In this document: in pieces, positions 23,188-34,087 of the stretch | Layout: each line of letters starts with the position of its first letter | Numbering within the stretch: position 1 is the first letter of the stretch | NCBI GenBank assembly: GCA_963969595.1 | Contig: OZ018415.1 | Coordinates: 23,317,782 to 23,381,781 of the forward strand | Reading direction: 5' to 3' | Length of the DNA stretch: 64,000 nt | Origin: Neckera pumila | Taxonomy: Eukaryota > Streptophyta > Bryopsida > Hypnales > Neckeraceae | Made by a program: the position numbers and the translations under genes | Notes under the pieces: model-generated | The model's database searches: none | Told to the model about the DNA's origin: nothing | The model's input: only the letters and a program-made list of their open reading frames with translations

Positions 23188-26100
23188 TAAGAATCGAGTT
23201 GTGGATCGAATTATTGGCGACTTTGGCCAAGGATTGCAGATGAATACTATGTGGGGATTGGAACTTTGTAGAGAATAGAGTTGACAAATCCAACTGGTGT
23301 GAGAAACTTATTTCTCCAGCTGAGCGTCAAGCTTTTGAGCAATTGAGAGGCGCTTTACATATGAGCGATCATTTCCCTAGCTCTAATTCCATTAAGTTTT
23401 CATGGGATAATCGTCAATGTGACGGTGTGAGGATCCTAGCCAGGCTTGATTTTTTTTACTCTCTTCTTACCTATAGGCGGACAGCCCAATCCAGTTGCAA
23501 AATACTTTATAAGAGGCAATAGTAACCATTCAGATCATTTACCCGTTTGGGGAAAGTTCACTCTCCAAGCTTCAGCCCCGAGAAAATCATCATACAAAAT
23601 GAGCGCCCGATATTTGGATGACGCCCCGATAAGAGCTCAGATTGAACAGATTTGGAAGTCTCATCATAACTTGAACTTCTTTGGTAAACTTTGCAAAGTT
23701 GCGAAGTTCTACAAAGAATACTGTATTAGGGCGGTACAAGCTCAACGAGTGGAGGAAGCCCACTTGAGGTCCCAATTTACAGAGGCTATGGAAAATCTTC
23801 AAGCGGATTTGACTAATTTGGACCACTAGAGATGCCTTAGTGATCTTGGTGAAAAGTTGAGTGCTGTTGAAAAGCATCATGAAGATCCGCAATATATTAC
23901 AGTGGAAGAAAGTTGGAGATGCTTGCTCCAAGGAATTCTTCCAGGCGCATAAGGATCGAGGTGATGGCTCAAAGATCATGGCTTTAGAGGACTCTGTAGA
24001 CACCATCTATATAGACCAACCCAATCTAGAGAGGATTAGTTCTGATTTCTATGCCAAAGTATACACAGCTGATCACAACTCTATAAACCGGGAAGGGGCT
24101 GAGAGATTTTGTCTTAGAGGGGTTGCAAGTCGAGTATTAGAAGCACTTCAGAACTCTCTCAAACGGCCTCTATGTATGTCTGCATTGAAAGGTATGGACA
24201 TCGATAAAGCTCGAGGACCGGATGGTGTTATCATTGGCTTCTTCAAACAATATTGGGAGGTTATCAAGGAGGGCTACTTCTCAATGATCTCAAAGCGATC
24301 AGGCATGACACCATGCCTCCAGGTCTCACCAATGGGCTCATTACTTTGCTACATAAAGGAGGTGAGAGAGAAAATTTTTCCAACTGGCGACCAATCACTT
24401 TGTTGAATGTAGCATACAAGATTTATGTTAAGGCTCTACAACTTTGATTACAGCCAGTTCTGATGGAAATCATATCCCTTGACCAGTTAGCATTTTTACC
24501 CATGAGATTCCTCTTAGATAATATTTTATTAACTCATGAGACCTTGGACTGGGCGGTACACTTTGGACAACTATTCATTTTTATGAAATTAGACTTTAGC
24601 AAAGCCTATGACATGGTGGACCTAGGCTTCTTATTCCATACGATGGCAATTATGGGTTTCTCAACAAAGTTTGTTTCCATGGTTAAACTACTTTTTCAAA
24701 ATGCATCAGCTGTTGTGAAGATCAATGGTGCTCACTCTCTCGTGTTTGGAATTCAGAGAGGAGTCCGGCAAGGGTTCTCCTTGGCTCCCTATCTTTTTTT
24801 TATTGTGACCAAAGTTCTCAATGCCATGGTCAAACTTGGAGTGCAAGAAGGGTCAATCAAGGGTATTACACTACCTGTAGAGGATAGGCAACAAATTATA
24901 GCTCAATACAAAGATGATACTTCCCTAACCCTGTTAGGGGAGGAGAAGGTCATTTGTAATCTAATTTATACATTAGATACCTTTTATATGGGCTCCGGGT
25001 TGCTAATGAATTGAGATAAATCATGCGGCTATTGGTGGTCCAAGGATGACCTAGGACAACTACAATGGACTGAACAGCTAAACTTACTTTGGGTGGAAGA
25101 AAGTGATGTTAGTAGACTATTGGGATCCATTTTTGGTCTAAACTTGAGCTCGGGTGATGTAGACAAGTTCCTTCTGGATAAGGTACATAAGAGACTGGAG
25201 TTTTGGTGCACGACCAAAATAAATACAACGGGTCGTACAATTGTGGTCAATCATGTGCTTCTTTTAGCGTTGTTCTTCTTTATAGCAATATAGGCCGGCA
25301 CCCTGGCAGGAGTGGCAAAATGTAAGAGCACTATTCAAAATTAGGCCTCATTAATCCGGTTGATGCTCTTATGGCTCTCATGGCCAAATGGGTACTTAAA
25401 GCATGTGAGCCAAATAGTTCCAATCTCCACGTATTACTAAGGTACTGACTAGCTCATTTTCAGCCTTATAGTGGTGGGAATTGGGCCCTAAGTCTTGAGT
25501 ATTTTACCTTGTCTAAGTTCCAAGTGAGATACGGTTCAAAGACTTGGAACCAAGCGTGTGAAGCTTGGAGAAAGCTAGTTGGCAACGTGGTCTCATGTCA
25601 ATCTTCACTACCGGAGGAGCTCTTTAGTGTATCTTTTTGGTGGTCGGAATCATCTCCACAGATTGGGCCAAATTTCTCTCGTGTGCACATAGCTAAGCTA
25701 CACAAAGCAGGGCTAAAACATATTAGAGATGTGTGGACTAGGACCGCATTCTTTACCGCGGCAGAGGCAGGAGTAAAGTTTGGCTTGCTTCCAGAGGAAG
25801 GAGGAGCTTAGGATGCATCTACCCTCCCATTGCAAAACACGTAGGGTACTCTCCTCTCTCTGGATTACCCCCCTCCAAAAGATAATGAGTAGTTGGAGTG
25901 CTTTGAGACGGATGATACAGAGCTTCTGATATAGGTTGTTCAGTCACGGCCCGAGTTCCATATCACCATTGGAGGCCCTTCTAGGAACTGGTCACTTCCA
26001 GGAGAGACTCAACTATTCATTGTTCTTCCCACCTCGAGTATCATTGTAGATCGTCAAGTGGACACGTCTCTGACTACTGGTCAGAGTGTTAGATGCATGG

Positions 26101-27205
26101 GTTCTTTCCAACGAGTTAGGATATCTAGTATCTTTAGAGGTGCAAAGAATTCCCCCATCTTATTATACTATGGACGTGTGGGTTGACTTGATTGGGACCC
26201 TGACAAATTGCAATGGTCAACTAATGAGGACTAGTTCCGTTTATGCACTTCAGTGCTTGAAGAGGCCGGGAAATGCTTAGAGAGAAACATGTGATCCCTA
26301 ATGTTATTGAAAGGAAGTGGCAAGGCATCTTACTAAGATCCTATAGGTTGTGATGGCAATCCATGTGGTCTAAATTTCAAATTCCCAAAGAAGTTGAACT
26401 GCTATGGCTTATTTGGCATCGTGCAGTGGCGGTTAATGCTTGGCGTGGGAGAATTCAACAAGGAATTGATATGGGTTGCCTTGTGTGCCCAAGAGATACC
26501 AATGAATCGGTCTTACACAGGTTCTGGGAGTGCCTTTCTTCACAGCAAGCATGGCAGTGGGGGATCCATATCATTAACACCTTACTTACCTCAAGAGAGG
26601 CTAAAGGTCCATGGTGACTGCTAACTTGGAAACAAGGTATCTTCTCAGACAGGATCCCTTATAAATTTAACGAAGTTAGTAGCATGTGAGTAGCACTCAG
26701 GACAATGATCCTTTGGACGATCTGGATAAAACGGAATGACTCGGCCTTCAATAGCATTTTATGGAGACCTATCAAACAACTGCAATAGATTTGGCTTGGC
26801 TCTGTAGACTACAGGCACTTGGAGTGGGATAAAACTTATAGATCTATGGTGAAGAAACCGGACTCTGCTGTGACTATCTAAACTCGGTTTGAGAGGCATC
26901 GATGTCGCTATGGTGTTGTAGCTACAATGGTGGATGACAACCCTCGGTGGACTTTGTCCGACCCTAGGGCCGGTTTCATCTTCCAACCTCCTTAGGGCAC
27001 CACGCGTCACGGGGTGCGGCTCATGCCGCTCCCCGGGGTGCTTGGCTTTTTTCTCTTTTTCTTTTTCTCCTTTCTTCTATTTTCTTCTTTTCTCTTTTGT
27101 TCTGTTTGTTGTGCCTAGGCCGCTTGCGGCTGGGTCTTTGTATTTTATTTCTTGCAGTAAAGGGTCCCCTTTATTTGTGTCAAAAAAAACCCAAAGAAAA
27201 ACACG
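23188..27205 (+). mobile_element. 5'-truncated plant L1-type LINE, decayed
   Basis: About 4 kb of non-LTR retrotransposon on the plus strand. Only the last third of the AP endonuclease is left: CGDWNFVENRVDKSN near 23,250 and the SDH catalytic triplet at 23,530-23,538. Reverse transcriptase follows: a GPDG block near 24,215, LDFSKAYD near 24,589, RQGFSLAPYLF near 24,769, and YKDD at 24,907-24,918 in place of YADD. A zinc finger of the zf-RVT type (CLVCPRDTNESVLHRFWEC) lies near 26,497-26,555. Many stops and frameshifts are present. The 3' end is near an A-rich stretch at 27,181-27,205. It starts inside the methyltransferase and extends right up to the broken codon. Confidence 0.8.
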
Positions 27206-27953
27206 CAGTCATTTCCATTCGGAGGTCAAGACCAGTTGCTGGCGCTATTAAATTTAGAAAGTTTGAAAATGAAAATCATGAGCCTCACGGATCCAAAAAG
27301 GGTGCCTCGTAAAGGACGCCACTGTAGAAGCACCTACCAATGGTACATGCATTTACAGAATGTAGGAGCCATAGTTATATTCCAGGTTTCTGGGTAGTGC
27401 CTAATGGTGTTGCCATTGTTCAGAAAAGAGTGACATAAATTATGAAGATCCTGAAATTTGAGGTAATTATTCACTCAGCGAATGAGTGCAAGAAAATCCT
27501 TGTGGTCGGGAGTTCACATTATTCATCCATACCTTAAGTTTGGCTATTTGTTTGTTTTGTTTTGTTTTGTTTTGTTTGTTTGTTTGTTACATTGAGATCT
27601 CACAGACCGTGCGTCCCCCGGCCGTGTGGGTCGGAAAGCCCTCGGTGAGGAGGGATGCACGGGCTTGGTTTTGTGGTGTTTGGACCTACCATGCGGAAGT
27701 TATTGAATTTCAAAGTATTCATTGAATAAAAAAATTAGAAAAATACTTTTTTTTTATTTTGATCGCATTCTTGGTACCGTTGGAAAGGTCTTGGTGAGGA
27801 GAGGTGGACGGGCTTTGTTTTGTGGCGTTTGGAATGAAGATGTGAAAATTATTGAATTTTAAAGTTGTTTGTATCAATAAAAAAAAATGAATTTTCCTTT
27901 CGTTTTGGCTGTGGCAACGGCACAAGGCACATTAGTTCAAATGAAAACAGGCA
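27206..27953. other. Non-coding spacer with small repeats
   Basis: No gene is recognised. A TTTTG/TTTG microsatellite lies at about 27,551-27,588. A block of about 110 bp ('cggtgaggagggatgcacgg' to 'attgaatttcaaag') at 27,630-27,735 is repeated, diverged, at 27,778-27,865. Confidence 0.5.
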
Positions 27954-28246
27954 AGGTAGTCTGCTCTTGAAGCAACCATTAAAGAGCTGTTTGTCTTTTC
28001 GGGGAAGCAAAATTCCTTCAAACAATTTTCAGTTAATTCTTGTAGTTAGGAAAATGGAATTGGCATCTACCACGAGTCGTTTCAAAATTTTTGGACCCTT
28101 GTGGAATTAGTTTCAACAGTTTGAAGTTAAAAAATAGTGGTCACTAAAACCGACCACATCCTCCATCGTACAGAGCTGGTACATTGAAGAAAGCAAAATG
28201 TACATGATCGTTTGTACTAGCCAGTTGCTTTGAAAACTAACTACCT
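27954..28246. mobile_element. AGGTAG-ended MITE (family 2)
   Basis: About 293 bp, start AGGTAGTCTGCTCTTGAAG, end CTAACTACCT. It shares 'aagagctg', 'ttttcggggaagc', 'ggcatctacc' and 'accgaccacatcctcc' with the copies at 57,295 and 13,186. The flanking TA is lost on at least one side. Non-coding. Confidence 0.6.
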
Positions 28247-30077
28247 AAGTGACGGACAAAGTTCTGCTCGCTCTTCGTCTGGACAGGCGGGGTGGAATTT
28301 CTGTTCCATAAATATGTATATATATTATTATTTTTTTTTATTTTTTTTATTTTTTTTTATTTTTTAATTCATTTATATTATTTGAGGACATGCACACCAA
28401 AGGTCCAAACAACAAAAATCTAAAACGAAAATGCAGTGCTACATAATTTTTAAATGGCAAATGAAATTCACATTTTTCTGTTACAAACAAACATGAAGGC
28501 AAACTTGTTATTTTAACCAATTTAAATAATACATTAGTTTAAATGAACTGTTCAAAACGTTACGGAGCTTGCACGATAAGGAATCTTAATCACGTCCTAG
28601 GCTTCACTCCCTCTTGGACTTATTCGATCTATGTGCAATAGTCAATCTTCATTTCCCAGCTAAATTTAAAAATCTACATTGTTTTCCAACAAAACTCTTC
28701 AATTTTTTTTACATACTCAACATCAAATCTCCATGTCAGAGATTCGAATATCTTTCGTGGAAATTTGTAACTGCTAACATTTGGCTGCTACAACATAACA
28801 AAAAACATTAGAAGTAGCAAAATTTAGCAATGTCACTTGCATTTATGTATTTAAAGTCCAATATAAGTCCCTGCAAAGAATTCCTGTATTTTAGGTTACA
28901 AACAATAATTGTTACCTTCTTCTTTGCAATAAACTAATATAAATGATTCAAGCAATGACAACAAATCAAATTGATTTGCCATTATCAAAAGACTCACAAG
29001 TAGCTACGATAGATAACAACAATAATTTCCAATTACTTACTTCATGTTTCAACTCCACAACAGGTCAAACTAAGATAAATGGTAATTTGATACAGAAACC
29101 TATTATACTCTTCTGTTCAATTCATTACTTAAAGCTCAAATCCTCATTCTCACCTACCGCATACCTGCATTTCCTTCTGAACTTCTTTTCCTCACTATTT
29201 TTATATGGAAAAATTAGAGTACTCTTAAAAGGTACATGTCCTAATCAAATAAAATGAACTTCATCTTGTTCAAATGAAAGGTGAAGTTCCAAAAATTTAA
29301 AATTAAAAAAAAATACTTCAATTTCATCATTAATTCGTACTAGTAATTTAGTGTTCTTTGGCACATATTTGCATAATTTATTTTTGAAGTATATTTGAAG
29401 TAAACAACATGCGCTTGGAAAGCAAACCTTCCTGTGGTATTTGGATTCTAACCAAACAACCTTTAAATATAAAAGACTTTCAAATTCAAACATTTTGCTG
29501 TCTTCTTCCATGGATTCAACGCGACACTTTCCTAGCTTCATTTTGGCTAATCAATTTTCCATCCGGGTTCTTCAAGTATCTGCATCCAACTTTCACATAA
29601 GCACATTCAGTAGGGTTAGTCACAGTGTCTTCACTCCATGAAAACTTTCGTGCGAATGGGGATGTGTCGTCTCCCTATTAGCTTCCCCGAGCTTCTTCTG
29701 CAAAAGCTTTGCGACGCACATTAGTCTCCTCCAGAGGTGAAAATGGGCATCGCGAGGCGTTAGCGCGTGAAGCTTGTTGCTACTTTCACTTTGGGGACTA
29801 TTGCTTTCACCTTGAGGCTGCTCATTTCATAAGGGAGGCTGCTGATCTCACCCTGCAGGTTGCCGATATAGTCGCAAGAGTAAAAGCATTCTCCTGTTTT
29901 CAATCCTCCATTCTTGACACACCAAAAAGGGGTGTCACAATGTCTTCATGAATTTGGGCTCCCCATTGGCTCCTCGTTTTGCTCATTCTTCTGCAAATGT
30001 TGCTGGAGTGAAGCCACTATGACTATCCCTAGTGTCAATCGAGGTTGACATCATCTGATCTACTTTCTTCATCACTA
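28247..30077. other. AT-rich spacer, no convincing gene
   Basis: Contains a T-rich low-complexity block at 28,313-28,370. Short frames such as 29,709-29,951 (plus) have less AT-rich composition but no recognised domain, so none is called as a gene. Confidence 0.45.
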
Positions 30078-30332
30078 CACTAAAAATGATATTTAGTGTA
30101 GTATGACATTTAGTGTTTTACCCCCCTACCAGCCACGACACTAAATCTGAATTGTAGTGGATTTAGTTCATTTTTTTAACGTGTTCTAACACTAAATGTA
30201 AACCTTTTCAGATTTCAGATTTACCATAGAGCATATTTAGTGTTAGAAATTAGATTTAGTGTTACTTACTTATGATATTTAGTGTCAAGGTTCGTAATTA
30301 GTGTTGCCAACACTAAATATCATTTTTAGTGT
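30078..30332. mobile_element. Small MITE with palindromic TAGTG ends
   Basis: The left end CACTAAAAATGATATTTAGTG is mirrored at the right by CACTAAATATCATTTTTAGTG (about 30,310-30,332). The ends are themselves palindromic and begin CACTA. Inner 'tagtgtt' motifs are repeated several times. The length is about 255 bp; non-coding; target duplication not clear. Confidence 0.6.
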
Positions 30333-30763
30333 AGAGGTGTAGAGATTCATTTTGAGTTGTCAGGACTTCCACAGTTCAAATTACTTTTACTATTTCAGTA
30401 GGGATACAATTCTTTCAACTTCGTTAAACTTTGTTAAAATCATTATAATCACTTGCAGCAAAACCTTCTATCAGAAGAGAATGTTAAAAACACTACACAA
30501 CCTTCCTTGCTAAGGCCTCTCCACTGCTACCGAAAATGCACTTGGAAGAGCAACATTCTCTTATATCACTCAGCACAACTGAAACTAAATAATATGCACA
30601 TAACGAAACAAAACGAAATTCTTTCTTCATGTATATTTTCTACATAAACAACTTTAAGAACGTGCATATCACTTTCCTTGGTAATTGCCGTTTACATACT
30701 TGGACTTCATTTTTCACTTCGTAAACCACTCCTGGTTCCCATCCCGTTCAATCAGCGGGAAGT

Positions 30764-30815
30764 AAATAATCGGCCCTCCTCGTCAGGCTCCGCCCTCCTC
30801 GTCGGCCGATTATTT
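30764..30815. repeat. Short perfect inverted repeat (hairpin)
   Basis: AAATAATCGGCC at 30,764-30,775 and its exact complement GGCCGATTATTT at 30,804-30,815. The 28 bp loop holds two copies of CCTCCTCGTC. A transcript could form a stable stem-loop. No gene context is clear. Confidence 0.6.
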
Positions 30816-31377
30816 GGCACAATGCCTTCCTCTACGGGCATTGCCCTTTACATATTGACCACCAATGGCACCACCAATGCATTAAAAAATGAAAAGAAAT
30901 CGGCCACTGCCTACTGCGATAAACAATTACAGGGTCACTGGTAGAATCTTCATACCTCACCTGCACTGTGGACAGAGCTTATCGCTTCCGTTACATTTTC
31001 TAGTGACGGTCACTTCTTTCAAACAAGAACTAACAAGTGGAAGTTTTTTTGATCAAATACCATCAAATGCAGAATAGACTATACGGCCACAAAAGGCATT
31101 TAGGGCCTTTCTAGGGTTAAACTGGAACAACATGGTGCATGTAATTGCCTAGGATAGCACAAAGTGTCCCACCTCTCATAACTCCACATTCTTTACACTG
31201 GAATTTTATCTATTTCCAAATCAAACTTGCTCTCCAACCACACATAAAATTGTACAATAGGAATTCCAAATTGGCACCAATTCATCCCTGGACAATTTTT
31301 CATCCCTATAGTAACACTTCATGGTCTAATTATAGGAGCAGTTCTGGAGCCCATGCATGGAATTAGCACCTCCTATC
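30816..31377. other. Spacer, nothing recognised
   Basis: Short frames only; no domain, repeat end or RNA gene recognised. Confidence 0.4.
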
Positions 31378-31381
31378 TTAA

Positions 31382-32563
31382 CCCCTGAAAGCCCATTGTC
31401 CCTTCAGGGGACAAATGGGATTTTGGGCAAGTACCTACAGGCTGAAAATTTGTTGAAATTTCTGAAAACATTTTTTGAAGATAGGAAAACTGCTAAGCTT
31501 TGTAGGAATATAATTTTTTTTCAATTAGTGCCCGGGAAAAAAAGTTATGCCCAAATAAACTCAAAACAGGGGACGGAGGGCAACAAAAAAAATTTGCAAA
31601 TTTTTATTTTTAATTTTTTTATAATTTTTTTCTTATAAATTATATTTTTGTGTATCTGGAAAGCTTTGATTCATTTCATTTGGATATTTTATGAGAAAGT
31701 TATGGACAATCTTGTTTTTTGGGCACTTAGAGCATCTTCTTGAAAAAAATAACTTGTAGGATTCATTTTTGAATGCAATTTTAACAATTTTTCAATAAAA
31801 AAAGTTCCATGAGGTTTAGTTTTTCTACTAGAACAATCACCATTGGGATTAGTGCTTTTTAATTCCATATAAAAGATACTAATATTTTAGATTTTCCTTC
31901 TGTCTTGTATCTACTTCTACTTAACAATTTTTTTTGTAATGAAAGTTAAGTTTTTTTGGATTTTTGTTTTTTCCCTAGATTCTCAACTCAATTTTCTACT
32001 GTAAAGTTTTAAAGCTCAAAACTTTGAAGTGCAAAAAGTTTAAGTTAAAAATGTTTAAAGTCATTAGGAAAAGTTTCAACCCTCGAAGGGGCTGCGAGTT
32101 TTGCACCCCTGAGGTGCAATTAGGAAAAAACATAGAAATAAAAAATTATTTTTTATTTTAAAAAAGTTGGGTGGTGCCACATCAGCACCACATCAGATTT
32201 TTTTATTTCTTTAATAATTTTTTTTCCAAAAAAAAATATTTTTTTATTTTTTTTGTAATTGCACTGCAGGGGTGCTAAAAATCAAAAACTCGCAGCCCCT
32301 TGCAGGGTTCAGAATTCTTGTAATGTCATAAAATCTAGTCCCACAACGTGCTGAAAAATTTATTTTTTTTACTTTAAACGTAGATATCTTGCAATCTATG
32401 CGGTCAAAAATTTTGAAATTTTATCTATACATTCTCATACTAGTTAGGTGTAAGATCCTACAGTTAGATGTGCAAAAGAAACATTTTTCAATTTTTTTTA
32501 CTCTTTGCTATAAAAATGGTAGATTTGGATGTTTTTTGGTAGAAAAAAGGCCTTGGGCCTTTA
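31382..32563. mobile_element. TTAA-flanked MITE (family 1, subtype b), interrupted
   Basis: Begins after TTAA (31,378-31,381) with CCCCTGAAAGCC and matches 14,902-15,821 in reverse orientation. The interior is broken by a smaller element at 32,078-32,310. Its last bases 'ggccttgggccttta' meet the next element at 32,564, and the expected final GGGG-TTAA is not found beyond that element. Confidence 0.65.
32078..32310. mobile_element. Small MITE nested in the TTAA MITE (family 3)
   Basis: The ends are inverted: AACCCTCGAAGGGGCTGCG at the left and CGCAGCCCCTTGCAGGGTT at the right. Second inner arms 'gcacccctgaggtgcaatta' and 'taattgcactgcaggggtgc' are also inverted. The core includes 'ggtgccacatcagcaccaca'. 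It is about 233 bp and non-coding. Confidence 0.6.
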
Positions 32564-33588
32564 GGGCCGGTTTGTATTTGACCTGGGGTCGGATGAAAAG
32601 CCGGTTCGTTTTGTTTTCAATCCATCCCTCAATCCGGCCCCAATTCTTCCATCCGGCCCCAACGAATGTAAAGCCCTTGGGGCCGGATTCTAGGGCCCAA
32701 TTTCCAATTCATGTACTCTTGATTTTTTCAATGCTCAATTAAAAAAATATGAATGTTTTCCATTTTCTTCCTTTCTTTCCTATTTCGAAAAAGAAGAAAA
32801 ATTTATTTATATATTTATTTATTTATTCATTTTTCTTCTATTTATCTTATTTCAAAAATAGAAAAAGAAGTTTTTTGTTTTATTTGACTTTTCTTTTTTG
32901 TTCCTATTTTTCCTATTTCAAAAACGGAAAACAGATTTTTTTTTTTTTTTTGAAACTTTTCATTTTTCTCCTTGCAATAAAATAATTTTGGTCCTTTTAC
33001 TATACGGGTTTGAAACGATCACACGACTAAACCATGTAAACATAGATTATGTATGATTTTTATTATTTGGTATGCACAAAGATTGATTATGTATTATTTT
33101 AAATCAGTGTGCGCAAACATACATTACGTATTATTTTTAATCAATTAATTAATGTTACAAGTTAGAAATGTTATAATTCCTAATTAAAATGTGGTCTGTT
33201 CTCCAAATTCATTAAAATATATTAAACGGTATTGGAAAACTTTCAAGAAGGATAATTGAACTGAAGCCTCTGAATGATAATTTGTTTGCGTGTACTATAT
33301 CTTGATAGCAGAAACATACTCCTTATTAATTTTATTGATATAACATGGTACCTACATCTTGCTACAATAAGTTGAGCAAGCCTGAGACTAACAACAAAGC
33401 CCCAAAATTTCAGCAATGCAGATGGGAAGAACTTTCTTGAGAACACAGATAATAAGCATGTAAAAGTTCCGGGCGGCCCCAAGTATAAAGCCCTTGGGCC
33501 GGATTTGGAGAAATTGAGTGATTCTATTGGTTCAAACTTGGAGAGTTTTGGCCGGCCTTCAATCCGACCCCAAGTATAAACCAGCCCT
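32564..33588. mobile_element. MITE with GGGCCGGTTTGTATT ends
   Basis: About 1.03 kb. The left end GGGCCGGTTTGTATTTGACC and the right end 'ccccaagtataaaccagccc' are inverted copies. A further 'aagcccttggggccggat' phrase near 32,671 recurs at 33,487. The bases outside are TTA at the left and TAA at the right, so the target duplication is uncertain. The first 150 bp are relatively GC-rich and the interior is very AT-rich. Non-coding. Confidence 0.55.
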
Positions 33589-34087
33589 AAATTAGTGCTT
33601 CTTTGGCTGGACAATGTGTGACTGAAACGCCATCCTCCTGGGGGAGGAACCACTTCCAAACTTCTGTCTGTAGAGACAAGCGTGATGCAGACTTTTGTGG
33701 AGCGATCATGAATGATCGAGCGAATATGCTTTCACTTACATTGGCGGAGAATTGGGGGGGGGGAGAAAATGGTGGCAGCCAAAAACAAATATCTTAATTT
33801 GTGCACTTTGCATGTATGGGAGAAGCTACTTTCATTGTACTACGCAGCTCAAGATGTTTGAAGAAACCACTTCATGAGTTGCAGTAGGGTACGTGTGCTT
33901 AAGACGGTCGCGTTTTCCATTGCATTTGCTGCATCAAGGTCAGTACTGAAAGGAACAAGCATTCGGCAGTTCCACAAACATTTCAGTTGCACTTGGGGTT
34001 TGTAAATTCGAATGCGTAGGCATTGAATTAGAGTGTTTGTGATTTCCATTACTAGTTCAGTGACTATTGACAACTTAGCTACCGACT

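Noticed and set aside
23590..24006. Minus-strand frame of 138 codons within the LINE
   Set aside because: Shadow of the LINE endonuclease/RT coding strand.
33243..33659. Minus-strand frame of 138 codons
   Set aside because: Overlaps the right end of the GGGCCGG MITE and has no known domain.
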